Shown piece after piece: positions 44,621-53,821 of a DNA stretch of 64,000 nucleotides. Origin of the DNA: Cardinium endosymbiont cBtQ1 of Bemisia tabaci. Lineage in GTDB: Bacteria; Bacteroidota; Bacteroidia; Cytophagales; Amoebophilaceae. The translations under genes were made by a program, and so were the position numbers. The notes beneath the pieces are model-generated. The model worked only from the letters and a program-made list of their open reading frames with translations, was not told the origin of the DNA and ran no database searches. Position 1 is the first letter of the stretch, and the number at the start of each line of letters is the position of its first letter. The DNA lies in NCBI RefSeq assembly GCF_000689375.1, contig NZ_CBQZ010000001.1:434001-498000 (forward strand). The letters run 5' to 3'.

Positions 44621-46615
44621 ATGGCAAATCTTTCGATTGGGTGGCGGTATAATCTATTTCTTTTGGTTCTTATCCTATCATTTAATGCATATGGAAGTGA
44701 AAAAGCAGAAGAAGTTTTTGAAAAAACGGAAGAAGAAAAGGTAGGACCAAGTACTACTTTTTTTATAACACCACGTGCCATAAAACAAAATTACAGAAGG
44801 TATCATCCCATCGACCGATCGGTGACAAAGATGGACCATTTTACAGTTGCAGAACATCATCACTACAATTTTCAAGATCTTGGTAACCACTGGACAGCCG
44901 CCCAACATGTATTTTACAGGTTACCCCAACATATAGGTGCCACCTATGGCCTTTCGGCCTATGACTTTTACTTTCAACTACCTCAAGACATACGTTACTA
45001 CTCCACTGCCAAAGCATATGCCTATTTTAATATTGTACTGGCCAATTTAGGTAGCTTCTTCTTTGATGGCTGCTATACCCAACGGCTGCTTGAAAACTGG
45101 CACATAGGGATCAATTTGCATGGTGCTATGACAGAAAAAGAATGGCCCCATAGCAAAGATGATAAAATCATCAACAGCTTCCCCCATTTTGATATTTTTA
45201 CCCATATTAAAAGTTCAGATGAGCGCTATCATCTATTTATGAGTGGATCGAATAAGCAGTATCTGACCAAAGAAACCGGTGGCGTACGTTCAACGAAAGA
45301 AAAAAACCAATTTAAGTTTAATGAAAAAAGTCCAAGTAAACGGTATGCATCTTCTTTTTCTTTGTTAGACGAGGCATATATGCAAAACAAAATAGACAAA
45401 AAAGTAATGCATAAAGATCTTAGACGTAATTTTTACCTCTACCATCATTACGAGTTCAATAAACCACTACAATTATACCATGAATTGAACTATAACCGTA
45501 GAAACCTATGTACCATTAAAAATTTAGACAAAACACTACTGGACTTTATCTCTGAAGAAGCACATAAAGATGGTAAAGAGGAAAACGGTGTGGCCATAAA
45601 ATCCGTTGGCCATGAAATAGGCATTAAGGGAGATATAGCGTCCCCCAATCTATTCTATGCAGTACATTATAAAATCGAATCCATTGATCTAGCATATAAC
45701 TTCTCTGGGACTGATAGAACAACATATGATGGTCTTTTAAAAGATAAGAAAGCAGAAAAAGAACACTATCTAGGGGCTAACACACGGTTGCACTTTACCA
45801 ACCATCGTACCCTTTATGTAGATGGCGCTTATCTATTGCAAAAAGGAGGCTATCATAGATTAAATATAGCTTACCAAGATAGATTCTTTAAAGTTTCCTG
45901 TTATACCATTAAACATAAATTGCCTTACATCCTATCTTGTGGTTATAGCAGAGACAGGTTATGGAATAAAGATTTTCTGGCCCCATCTGCAGAAGCAATA
46001 GATGCCGCAGTATGGTATAACTGGCCCCATACAACCATCCATCCCATTGTATCGCTTAAAAAGCTAAACAACTATATTTGTTACCAGAAAGCCGTACTAC
46101 TAGATAGAGCCGACCATTGTATATCCGAGCCTATACAGGCCACTACCCCTATTTATCTTTTGTCTTTAGAGGGGAACTTAAATTTTTGCTTCTTTTCATA
46201 TTTCCATTTTGATCACAATATTACCATGCAATGGGACATCAGCAAGGAAAAAAAGTTCTTTAAAGGTTATATACCCCCTTATATGTACACAGGTCGTTAT
46301 TATTATGCAAACCAGCCTTACGATAAAAAGATGGATATAGAAACAGGTGTCAATGTGCATTTTAAAGAGCTCTACTATGGAGACGGCTACGATGTAATCG
46401 CACAACAATTTTACCGCCAAAACCAATTTCCTACACAAGGGCGCCCAATTGTAGACCTATTTTACAATGTGCGTATTAATAACTTAAAGATTTCTTTGAA
46501 ATACAGTTTTATCAACGATTTTATGAATAAGCCATCTGCCTATTTTGTCACCCCATTTTATCCTGGACCCAAGAAAGCAGCAGACATTGGCATCCATTGG
46601 TCTTTCTTTGATTAA
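44621..46615 (+). CDS. Putative porin, Porin_10-like outer-membrane barrel
   Basis: This 664-residue protein has a signal peptide (YNLFLLVLILSFNAYGSEK) and then many short amphipathic strands rich in Tyr, Phe and His. LYHELNYNRRN, NLFYAVHYKIESIDLAYNF and RTLYVDGAYLLQKGGYHR look like barrel strands. The pattern HVFYRLPQHIGATYGLSAYDFY near residues 95-117 resembles the Bacteroidota putative porin family (Porin_10). It should sit in the outer membrane and let small solutes pass; substrates are unknown. It is followed within 30 bp by atpB. Confidence 0.7.
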   Translation: MANLSIGWRYNLFLLVLILSFNAYGSEKAEEVFEKTEEEKVGPSTTFFITPRAIKQNYRRYHPIDRSVTKMDHFTVAEHHHYNFQDLGNHWTAAQHVFYRLPQHIGATYGLSAYDFYFQLPQDIRYYSTAKAYAYFNIVLANLGSFFFDGCYTQRLLENWHIGINLHGAMTEKEWPHSKDDKIINSFPHFDIFTHIKSSDERYHLFMSGSNKQYLTKETGGVRSTKEKNQFKFNEKSPSKRYASSFSLLDEAYMQNKIDKKVMHKDLRRNFYLYHHYEFNKPLQLYHELNYNRRNLCTIKNLDKTLLDFISEEAHKDGKEENGVAIKSVGHEIGIKGDIASPNLFYAVHYKIESIDLAYNFSGTDRTTYDGLLKDKKAEKEHYLGANTRLHFTNHRTLYVDGAYLLQKGGYHRLNIAYQDRFFKVSCYTIKHKLPYILSCGYSRDRLWNKDFLAPSAEAIDAAVWYNWPHTTIHPIVSLKKLNNYICYQKAVLLDRADHCISEPIQATTPIYLLSLEGNLNFCFFSYFHFDHNITMQWDISKEKKFFKGYIPPYMYTGRYYYANQPYDKKMDIETGVNVHFKELYYGDGYDVIAQQFYRQNQFPTQGRPIVDLFYNVRINNLKISLKYSFINDFMNKPSAYFVTPFYPGPKKAADIGIHWSFFD

Positions 46616-46641
46616 TAGAACCAATCTATATTTACAGCAGT

Positions 46642-47805
46642 ATGCTAAAGCTAAATAGAGATCATCACGCAACATTTTTTGAAAAATTCCTTGCAACTGC
46701 GTACCTTAGCATCGATAAATATTTATTTTTTAAGCCCCAACCGCTTATGTTACCCTATAGATTATTTAGCCTATTCCATGCCATGCTAAAGGAGCAGATG
46801 CCATCAAAAAAAGTTGCTTGGCTAAAATACCTATTGGCTTTTATCCTATCTTGGCCATCTTTTAGTGGCCATGCCCGACCGCCACAAGCTAAAAATCCAG
46901 TTATGGAACATGTTGCAGATAGCCATAGTTGGCACTTTGCCACCATTGCTGGAAAGCATATTGAACTATCCCTACCGGTTATACTCTATTCTTCAGATAG
47001 AGGCATAGAGTGTTTTTCCTCTGCCCATTTTTATGACCAAAACCACCAGCCTACTCCATTTCGTGGCTACTTTCTTTCGAATCAAAAAATTCATTGTCTG
47101 GACCCAAGCCGATCTGTCTTGGATCTGTCCATTACAAAAAACATAGCTGCTATGTTTTTAAGTATGCTACTCCTAATAAGTGGACTGTTGTGGATGGCAA
47201 ACAGCTATCGACGGGCCCCGCTTGCTCCACCCAAAGGATGTTTGGCTTGTATAGATCTGATCATATCTTTTATAAAAAATGAAATAGCCATGCCCAATAT
47301 AGGCCCGCAACACTGTAGAAGATTTTTACCTTATCTACTAACCATTTTTTGCTTTATATGGCTTAATAATCTTTTGGGACTATTGCCAGGTGGTGCCAAT
47401 GTAACAGGAAGCATTTCAGTCACCTTGGTGCTGGCTGCTTTTACCATGCTTATCACTATTTTCAACGGCAACAAATCCTATTGGCGCCATATATTTAAGC
47501 CAGAAGGGGTACCAAATTGGTTGTTGCCTATTATGATTCCAGTAGAAATTTTGGGAATTTTAACAAAGTTTTTTTCCCTTATGGTCCGGTTATTCGCCAA
47601 CATTACAGCTGGTCACATTATTTTATTAAGTATTATAGGACTTGTTTTTAGCATGAAAAGTCTATCTATCGGCTTTATGGTCAGTGTACCTTTTGGGACC
47701 TTTATGTTTTTGCTCAAATTGCTCGTTGCATTTTTACAAGCCTATGTTTTTACACTGCTTTCTGCCATTTACCTAGGACAAGCCGTTCATGAAGGCAACC
47801 ATTAA
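46642..47805 (+). CDS. atpB: ATP synthase F0 subunit a
   Basis: This 387-residue membrane protein forms the proton half-channels. The C-terminal half holds the core: LTIFCFIWLNNLLGLLPGGAN, and the helix MVRLFANITAGHIILLSIIG with the essential Arg, then LLVAFLQAYVFTLLSAIYLG. The first 170 residues form a long N-terminal region with a signal-like helix, as in other Bacteroidota. In-frame ATGs at 46747 and 46783 are possible later starts. First gene of the atpB-E-F-H-A-G operon. Confidence 0.92.
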   Translation: MLKLNRDHHATFFEKFLATAYLSIDKYLFFKPQPLMLPYRLFSLFHAMLKEQMPSKKVAWLKYLLAFILSWPSFSGHARPPQAKNPVMEHVADSHSWHFATIAGKHIELSLPVILYSSDRGIECFSSAHFYDQNHQPTPFRGYFLSNQKIHCLDPSRSVLDLSITKNIAAMFLSMLLLISGLLWMANSYRRAPLAPPKGCLACIDLIISFIKNEIAMPNIGPQHCRRFLPYLLTIFCFIWLNNLLGLLPGGANVTGSISVTLVLAAFTMLITIFNGNKSYWRHIFKPEGVPNWLLPIMIPVEILGILTKFFSLMVRLFANITAGHIILLSIIGLVFSMKSLSIGFMVSVPFGTFMFLLKLLVAFLQAYVFTLLSAIYLGQAVHEGNH

Positions 47806-47871
47806 TAGGGTTGTATTGGTTAATATTTTATATATTTACCTATCCTCTTTAACAATTAAACAAAATTTTTT

Positions 47872-48096
47872 ATGTTGGTTCTATTAGATCTATTTAGTGC
47901 GGGTATTGGTGCAGGTATTATTGCCTTAGGCGCAGGCATTGGAATTGGTAAAATTGGAGCCGCTGCAATGGAAGCTATAGGCAGACAGCCAGAGATGAGC
48001 GGAAAGATTCAAACTGCCATGATTATTGCTTGTGCCCTTATTGAAGGGGTTGCGCTATTTGGCGTACTAATTTGTCTTTTGATCGCTACCAAATAG
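47872..48096 (+). CDS. atpE: ATP synthase F0 subunit c
   Basis: The 74-residue hairpin protein forms the rotor ring. GAGIGIGKIGAAAMEAIGRQPE makes the first helix and polar loop (RQPE). The second helix has the proton-carrying Glu in ACALIEGVALFG. The residues around that Glu lack the extra polar side chains of sodium-type rings, so it probably uses protons. Confidence 0.95.
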   Translation: MLVLLDLFSAGIGAGIIALGAGIGIGKIGAAAMEAIGRQPEMSGKIQTAMIIACALIEGVALFGVLICLLIATK

Positions 48097-48146
48097 TATG
48101 GTTTTAGTCAATTTGGCTAGTCTATTTTCTTATAACTATAGCTTTT

Positions 48147-48653
48147 ATGACTTTAATAACGCCAGATTTTGGTATTATATTTTGGCAAACCATAACTTTC
48201 TTAGTCGTCCTGTTGGTATTATCTAAATTTGCCTGGAGGCCTATTTTAGCAATCCTAAAAGCACGAGAAGATGCAGTGGCCCATGCAGTATATAAAATCA
48301 CTGAAGCAAAAGTATTAACCAAGCAACTAGAGGACGACCGAACCAAGCTTATGGAAGAAGCCCATCTAGAACGGGAACGTATTATTAGTGAAGCGCTGGT
48401 TACCCAACGGGCCATTATTGACCAAGCACATCGAGAAGCTTTAGTGGTAAAAGAACGTTTACTGGCCGAAGCTAAAGTAGCCATAACTAGAGAAGAAGAA
48501 CGTGCACTTGAAACCGTTAAAGCCAATGTTGGATTACTAGTCGTTCAAATTGCTGAAAAATTATTGGTCAAAGAGTTAAGTCAAGATCCATCTCAATGGG
48601 CGCTAATAGAACGGCTGATGGCAAACCAACTGCCTAATGCATGCAAACCCTGA
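48147..48653 (+). CDS. atpF: ATP synthase F0 subunit b
   Basis: The 168-residue peripheral stalk protein has a membrane helix (FWQTITFLVVLLVLSKFAWRP) and a long charged coiled coil (LILKAREDAV onward, EKLLVKELSQD near the end). It stops three bases before the atpH start, as expected for coupled subunits. Confidence 0.92.
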   Translation: MTLITPDFGIIFWQTITFLVVLLVLSKFAWRPILAILKAREDAVAHAVYKITEAKVLTKQLEDDRTKLMEEAHLERERIISEALVTQRAIIDQAHREALVVKERLLAEAKVAITREEERALETVKANVGLLVVQIAEKLLVKELSQDPSQWALIERLMANQLPNACKP

Positions 48654-48656
48654 TCT

Positions 48657-49196
48657 ATGTTAAAAAAAAAGAAGATAGCAGCACGATATGCTAGCCTGTT
48701 TTTAGCGCAAGCCATTCAAAATAAGATACTGACAAGTATACATCATGACCTTTCTTTTTTGCAAAATCAGTTTAGGGACCATCCTCTATTAGATGAACTA
48801 CTCAACAATCCTACTATACCCCGTTCTGGGAAACGAAAACTACTTAAAAAAATTTGTACGCAGCCCCTTAGCCCTATGCTATGGAGGTTTCTTGAAATCA
48901 TCATTGATCAAAATCAAATTGGTTTACTAGAAGAAATTTTAACTGCTTTTTGGGTAGCCTACCGTGGCCATATGGGCATTCAATCTGCCCTTTTAACCAC
49001 TGCTACGCCTTTACCAGAAGCTTTAATCAAACCATTGACAGAAGAGGTAAAAAAATGGGTACCTTGTAAAGAAGTAGTAATGAAACAACAAATTGATCCC
49101 TCTATTATTGGAGGCTACATTCTTCAAATGGGCACATTAAAATTAGACAGAAGCATACAGCACGCACTACATACCCTACAAAACCATTTGGGATAG
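48657..49196 (+). CDS. atpH: ATP synthase F1 subunit delta
   Basis: The 179-residue subunit links the stalk to the F1 head. It begins KKIAARYASLFLAQAIQNK, with the helical bundle following, and ends with IDPSIIGGYILQMGTLKLDRSIQHAL, the family signature. It lies between atpF and atpA in the usual order. Confidence 0.92.
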   Translation: MLKKKKIAARYASLFLAQAIQNKILTSIHHDLSFLQNQFRDHPLLDELLNNPTIPRSGKRKLLKKICTQPLSPMLWRFLEIIIDQNQIGLLEEILTAFWVAYRGHMGIQSALLTTATPLPEALIKPLTEEVKKWVPCKEVVMKQQIDPSIIGGYILQMGTLKLDRSIQHALHTLQNHLG

Positions 49197-49271
49197 CGAA
49201 TATATAGATACAAAGGTCTAGTTACATGCAACTTTACGCTATAGAGCAGACAAAATTATACAATTGAACCA

Positions 49272-50852
49272 ATGGCACAAATAAATACAGATGCGGTTAC
49301 TGCAATACTCAAAGCACAACTAGCCAATTTTAAAACAGAAGCTGAACTAGCAGAAACAGGTATAGTGGTTCAATGTGGTGATGGCATAGTGCGCATCTAC
49401 GGTCTTTTACATGCACAAGCAGGAGAGTTGCTGGCTTTTTCCAATGGATCCAAAGGATTGGCCTTAAACTTAGAAGAGCATATGGTAGGTGCCGTTATTT
49501 TAGGAGAGGCCAATTCCATCAAAGAGGGAGATGTAGTAACCCGGACCAAACAGGTCGCCTCCATTCAAGTAGGCGAAGGATTGTTAGGTCGTGTGGTCGA
49601 TACCCTTGGCCTACCGATAGATGGCAAAGGTCCTATCGTCGGGGAAACTTTCGAAATGGCGCTAGAACGGAACAGTCCTGGTGTAATCTACCGTCAACCG
49701 GTAGATGCACCCCTCCAAACAGGGCTAAAAGCCATTGATGCAATGATTCCAATTGGCAAAGGACAAAGAGAGCTTATTATTGGAGATAGGCAATCTGGTA
49801 AGACCTCCATTGCCCTAGACACCATTATCCATCAACGCAGCTTATTTGAACAAGGGAAGCCCATCTATTGCATTTATGTAGCCATTGGTCAAAAAGCATC
49901 GGCTATAGCCAACGTAGTAGACACCTTAACCCGCCATGGTGCCATGGCCTATACCACGATCGTAGCAGCCCCTTCTTCTGCTTCTGCCCCTATGCAATCT
50001 TTTGCCCCCTTTGCAGGCGCAGCCATTGGTGAATTTTTTAGAGACACAGGCAGAGATGCACTGATTATCTATGACGACCTTTCCAAACAAGCTGTTGCCT
50101 ATAGAGAATTATCCCTACTATTAAGAAGGCCACCTGGCCGGGAAGCCTTTCCTGGTGATATCTTTTACCTACATGCCCGTTTACTAGAAAGGTCGGCACG
50201 GATTATTGCCAACGATGCAATGGCTGCTTCTATGGAAGGGATTCCTGCTGGTTTAGTCGGAAAAATCAAAGGGGGCGGATCGCTTACCGCATTGCCCATT
50301 ATAGAAACCCAAATGGGTGACGTATCGGCTTATATTCCCACCAACGTAATTTCCATTACAGACGGGCAAATATTTCTAGAAATGAACTTATTCAATGCAG
50401 GCATCAAACCTGCCATTAACGTGGGCATTTCTGTATCCCGTATTGGCGGTGCGGCACAAATCAAGGCCATCAAAAAAGTGGCCGCCACCTTAAAACTGGA
50501 CCAAGCACAATTTGCTGAATTAGAAGCTTTTTCAAAATTTAGTGCCGATCTAGATGCCACTACCAAAAAAGCTATTGACAGAGGTCGTAAAAACCAAGAA
50601 CTGCTTAAGCAAAATTTGCACACCCCTATGCCGATAGAAGCGCAAGTGGCCATTCTATATATAGCTATGAATGGGTATTTGGATAGCGTTCCACTAGATC
50701 AGGTCAAACCATTTGAAAAAGCGTTTTTAGCCCTATTGCGCAGCCAACACCCTACGCTGCTTACCCGTATTGCAGCAGGAAAATGGGAAACGGAAATGAC
50801 CGAAGTACTGGTAGCAGTAGCAGTCCCTCTTGTAACAAAATATAGTAGTTAA
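49272..50852 (+). CDS. atpA: ATP synthase F1 subunit alpha
   Basis: This 526-residue subunit carries non-catalytic nucleotide sites. It shows [17 protein letters not shown], the P-loop [16 protein letters not shown], the [15 protein letters not shown] block, and [35 protein letters not shown] with the signature [14 protein letters not shown]. The frame is intact with normal length. The catalytic beta subunit gene is not in this window, as in other Bacteroidota, where atpD-atpC form a separate unit. Confidence 0.96.
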   Translation: MAQINTDAVTAILKAQLANFKTEAELAETGIVVQCGDGIVRIYGLLHAQAGELLAFSNGSKGLALNLEEHMVGAVILGEANSIKEGDVVTRTKQVASIQVGEGLLGRVVDTLGLPIDGKGPIVGETFEMALERNSPGVIYRQPVDAPLQTGLKAIDAMIPIGKGQRELIIGDRQSGKTSIALDTIIHQRSLFEQGKPIYCIYVAIGQKASAIANVVDTLTRHGAMAYTTIVAAPSSASAPMQSFAPFAGAAIGEFFRDTGRDALIIYDDLSKQAVAYRELSLLLRRPPGREAFPGDIFYLHARLLERSARIIANDAMAASMEGIPAGLVGKIKGGGSLTALPIIETQMGDVSAYIPTNVISITDGQIFLEMNLFNAGIKPAINVGISVSRIGGAAQIKAIKKVAATLKLDQAQFAELEAFSKFSADLDATTKKAIDRGRKNQELLKQNLHTPMPIEAQVAILYIAMNGYLDSVPLDQVKPFEKAFLALLRSQHPTLLTRIAAGKWETEMTEVLVAVAVPLVTKYSS

Positions 50853-50920
50853 AATTAAAAAAACGGCTGATGGCAGTACGTTTCCAGATTAAATAAGCGC
50901 TAACACACAATCCGATCACT

Positions 50921-51811
50921 ATGGCACATCTTAAAGAAGTAGTAGACCGCATCCATCTGATCGCCTTTACCCAACAAATCACCAAGGCGATGAAAATGGT
51001 ATCTGCTTCGAAATTGCATAAGATCCAGCAGGTGCTATTGCCTTTAAAAGCCTATACCAGCCACCACAATACACTGTTGCATGCTGCACTACAAAATAGA
51101 GATGAAACCCATCCACTCCACCCTTTGACCCAAAAAAAGATAGGGAAAGGGCTATTATTGGTAGTGGTTGCCTCCAATCGAGGATTGTGTGGTGCATTCA
51201 ACAAAAATGTACTTAAAGCCGCATATGCACATATTACAAAATGCCAACAAGAGTCATCTATCCCTGTAGCAGTGTTGCCAATTGGTAAAAAAGCCCATCA
51301 ATTTTTTAAAAAGTCCAATTTACCTATTATAGAAGACTATGTTGATCTTTTAGCAAAACCGAATGATCAAGCCAGTGGTGAGCTGACTGCCTATTGTATA
51401 GAAGCCTTTTCGCAAAACAGCTATAGTGAAGTCGTATTGGTCTATACTGCTTTTAAAAATTCTGGCAAACAAGAAGTCACGGTGTTGCCTTTTTTACCTT
51501 TTTTACCTGATATAGAAGCAACACATAAAGAACCTGTCCTTGAGCCACGCCAATACATCTACGAACCTTCCCAAGCGCTATTTATCGCACAGCTTATCCC
51601 CGAACTGCTTAAACACAAAATCATGCATATGCTGATTGAATCCAGTGCCAGTGAACATGCAGCAAGAATGGTTACAATGAGCCAAGCCACCGACAATGCA
51701 GACGACCTTTTAAAAGCACTGCGCATCAGCTACAACAGAACCAGGCAAGCATTGATCACCAACGCACTAGCAGAAATCACTAGTGGCGCGGAGGCATTAA
51801 GAGAAGCTTAA
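50921..51811 (+). CDS. atpG: ATP synthase F1 subunit gamma
   Basis: This 296-residue central shaft begins MAHLKEVVDRIHLIAFTQQI TKAMKMVSASKL (read across a space), then shows VVVASNRGLCGAFNKNV and ends SEHAARMVTMSQATDNADDL with RTRQALITNALAEITSGAEAL, the C-terminal signature. It closes the operon; no epsilon gene follows. Confidence 0.95.
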   Translation: MAHLKEVVDRIHLIAFTQQITKAMKMVSASKLHKIQQVLLPLKAYTSHHNTLLHAALQNRDETHPLHPLTQKKIGKGLLLVVVASNRGLCGAFNKNVLKAAYAHITKCQQESSIPVAVLPIGKKAHQFFKKSNLPIIEDYVDLLAKPNDQASGELTAYCIEAFSQNSYSEVVLVYTAFKNSGKQEVTVLPFLPFLPDIEATHKEPVLEPRQYIYEPSQALFIAQLIPELLKHKIMHMLIESSASEHAARMVTMSQATDNADDLLKALRISYNRTRQALITNALAEITSGAEALREA

Positions 51812-52146
51812 AAAAAGAAGTCATAGACTACTTGTAACAAAAAAATGATCGCTTCTTTATTTTTGATTGCATCAAAAAAACAGGTAAAAATTTTTAATTT
51901 ATTGCTGTATCAGATGGATAAAGCTGCAAATTCTGCCTACACCAACCAGATGAATCACTTCCGCCATTTAAAATTAAATGCAGGTAAATATTTGGAATAT
52001 ATTAGAAATATATCTAATATTACCTCCTCTGATGAATATTAGCTGCAAGGTATACAACTTAAAACTTTATATATATATTTAATTATCTGTATTACGCAGC
52101 TATATTTTGATGTTAAAGTATAATCACCTAATCATACATAACAGCT
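51812..52146. other. Intergenic region after the ATP synthase operon
   Basis: These 335 bp become very AT-rich toward the right. A 65-codon frame at 51845-52042 on the plus strand has no clear protein features; its composition (Asn, Ile, Lys) follows the base bias, and I do not call it a gene. No terminator hairpin with a T-run is obvious. Confidence 0.4.
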
Positions 52147-52287
52147 ATGAAAAAAAACATAAAAAACTTCGTATACGGGTCCATAGTAGCGCTAAACGCA
52201 TTTAACTGTTTCGATAAACCAACACTCCAAAATAATTTTAAACATTTAGATCATACAAAATCCAAAAAAGATGCGGAAACAAAAAAC

Positions 52288-52497
52288 GGAACACAAATAG
52301 CATAAAACAAAACACAAATAGCAGAAAACGGAACACAAATAGCAGAAAACAAAACGCAAACAGCAGAAAACAAAACGCAAACAGCAGAAAACAAAACGCA
52401 AACAGCAGAAAACGGAACACAAACAGCAGAAAACAAAACGCAAACAGCAGAAAACAAAACGCAAACAGCAGAAAACAAAACGCAAACAGCAGAAAAC
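52288..52497 (+). repeat. Ten tandem copies of a 21-bp (7-residue) repeat
   Basis: The unit (aaa/gga)ac(a/g)caaa(c/t)agcagaaaac encodes (K/G)TQ(T/I)AEN. Ten exact-length units fill 210 bp without gaps. Units starting with Gly are the 1st, 3rd and 7th. The first unit has taa in place of gaa. Confidence 0.92.
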
Positions 52498-52962
52498 GGA
52501 GGAATAACACCAGAAGAACTAGTAAAAAGCATAATAGAAGCAACGAAGTTAACAGAAGAAGTAGAAAAAGTAGAAAAAAAACAAAAAATAACACTAGCAG
52601 TAATAACAAAAATATTCAAAGGAATAGGAATACCACAGGAAAAAATACCAACATACCTAGCACAAATATCAAACCAACGAAAACAAAGCAACATCCCATT
52701 GCTAAAAACAAAAAAATTGCTAGAAATAAAAACAGTACCAATAGTAGTACCAGAACACTCAACACTAACATTAGATAAATCAATAGGAGTACTTCTAAAA
52801 GAGAAAAACGTAGTAACAATACCAAAACAATGTAAAATAGTAGAAAAACTATCAAAAACACAAAGCAAGGTGCCACTTCTAGCAATAAAAGCAGCAAAAG
52901 AAGCAGAAGCAACAGGAGCAGAAGATAAAGAAAACGAAGCACTAACAGAAGCAGCAGAAGCA

Positions 52963-53022
52963 GCAAAAGCAAAAGCAAAAGCAAAAGCAAAAGCAAAAGC
53001 AAAAGCAAAAGCAAAAGCAAAA
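52963..53022 (+). repeat. Ten tandem copies of the hexamer gcaaaa
   Basis: Ten perfect copies encode alternating Ala and Lys near the C terminus of the lipoprotein. Such a perfect hexamer array is expected to change length easily by slippage while keeping the frame. Confidence 0.92.
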
Positions 53023-53164
53023 GCAGCAACAGCCAACAGCCAACAGCCAACAGAAAATAAGAAGAATAAGAAAAATAAGAAGTAACAATTCTTAATGGTA
53101 AATGTGATGTACAAAAATTATTTTTTTATATCATAGATATTAAAATTCATATAAAAATACCCTT

Positions 53165-53199
53165 AAAAGTCATCGGAAATTTTATTTCCGATGACTTTT
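53165..53199 (+). terminator. Rho-independent terminator after lipoprotein gene 1
   Basis: A perfect 15-bp stem (aaaagtcatcggaaa / tttccgatgactttt) with a 5-base loop, ending in a T-run, lies 80 bp after the stop codon. It is the clearest terminator in the window. Confidence 0.88.
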
Positions 53200-53420
53200 T
53201 AATTAACAAGCAAAATATAGATATATTGTTTGGTTATAAAATAGTGCAGATTATATACGTATACCTTAAAAAACGCATTGAATATTAAAAAAACTAACCC
53301 CGAAACTATTTTGCCTCATTCCTTCCTTAAGGCCAAATCGCAACAAAATAAATAGCTATCATAACCTCTTCCAAAACCGCTGTTTTTTGAAGCCATGCTT
53401 TGATATGGTTAAGAAACTAT

Positions 53421-53472
53421 AAGGTATTTTTATCCTTTATTAGAGCAAAAAGCAAGGGGGTAAAAATACCTT
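53421..53472. repeat. 12-bp inverted repeat with 28-base loop
   Basis: The arms aaggtattttta (53421-53432) and taaaaatacctt (53461-53472) are perfectly complementary. It could be a hairpin in a leader RNA or the trace of a small element. Confidence 0.5.
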
Positions 53473-53821
53473 TAAAGCGCTTATTTTGGCCTTCTAAAAC
53501 AAATCCAATAAAGACAAAAGTTTCCGCCCACAAAGCGCTAAAATTATAGTAGGAAATATATGTAACACAGCAGTCAAATTAAATTTGACTACTAAACCTA
53601 CTCCTTCTAGCTACACCTAGCAAATACACAACTTTTCCTATAAAATATAAAGTATATATTTGGATTTTATCAAAAAAATACTTAACATTACTCCTTTGCT
53701 TTTAAGTAAGATGCGTTTAGCTCAAAAGTAAGCACAAAAATTTTTTATCTAAATTTTAATGTTGGTGCATCGACTTGTACGTTACGTTAAGGAACAAACC
53801 ACTAAACATAGATTAAAACAA

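Larger units (their letters stand above)
52147..53085 (+). pseudogene. Repeat-rich lipoprotein gene 1, broken by an in-frame stop
   Basis: The frame starts MKKNIKNFVYGSIVALNAFNCF, a signal peptide with a lipobox-like LNAFNC, followed by FDKP. A TAA at 52303-52305 (codon 53) falls in the first of ten heptad repeats, where every other copy reads GAA, so one G-to-T change made it. Past the stop the same frame runs open to TAA at 53083-53085, giving 312 codons: repeats (K/G)TQ(T/I)AEN, a globular middle (GGITPEELVKSIIEATKLT, IPLLKTKKLLEIKTVPIVVP) and a tail of ten Ala-Lys pairs. It is related to the gene at 53822. Function is unknown; a surface lipoprotein is likely. A terminator follows at 53165. 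Confidence 0.75.
53086..53821. other. Long AT-rich intergenic region between the two lipoprotein genes
   Basis: Apart from the terminator, it holds a 12-bp inverted repeat (aaggtattttta at 53421-53432 and its complement at 53461-53472) and a 9-bp palindrome around 53572-53590. I see no coding frame with protein-like content on either strand and no tRNA. Confidence 0.5.

Noticed and set aside
51845-52042. Plus-strand frame of 65 codons after atpG
   Set aside because: No family, no signal, base composition alone explains it. A real small gene cannot be excluded.
52303-52305. Programmed readthrough or recoding at the in-frame TAA of lipoprotein gene 1
   Set aside because: The stop is in a repeat unit where all other copies read GAA, so a point mutation is simpler; no recoding signal is visible.
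52288-52497. Possible CRISPR array
   Set aside because: The units are 21 bp with no spacers between them and lie in frame inside a gene.
52238-53114. Four long minus-strand frames (for example 52251-53114, 287 codons) opposite the repeat lipoprotein
   Set aside because: They are poly-Leu/Phe/Ala translations of the purine-rich repeats on the other strand. The plus strand has a signal peptide, lipobox and paralogue, so the minus frames are shadows.
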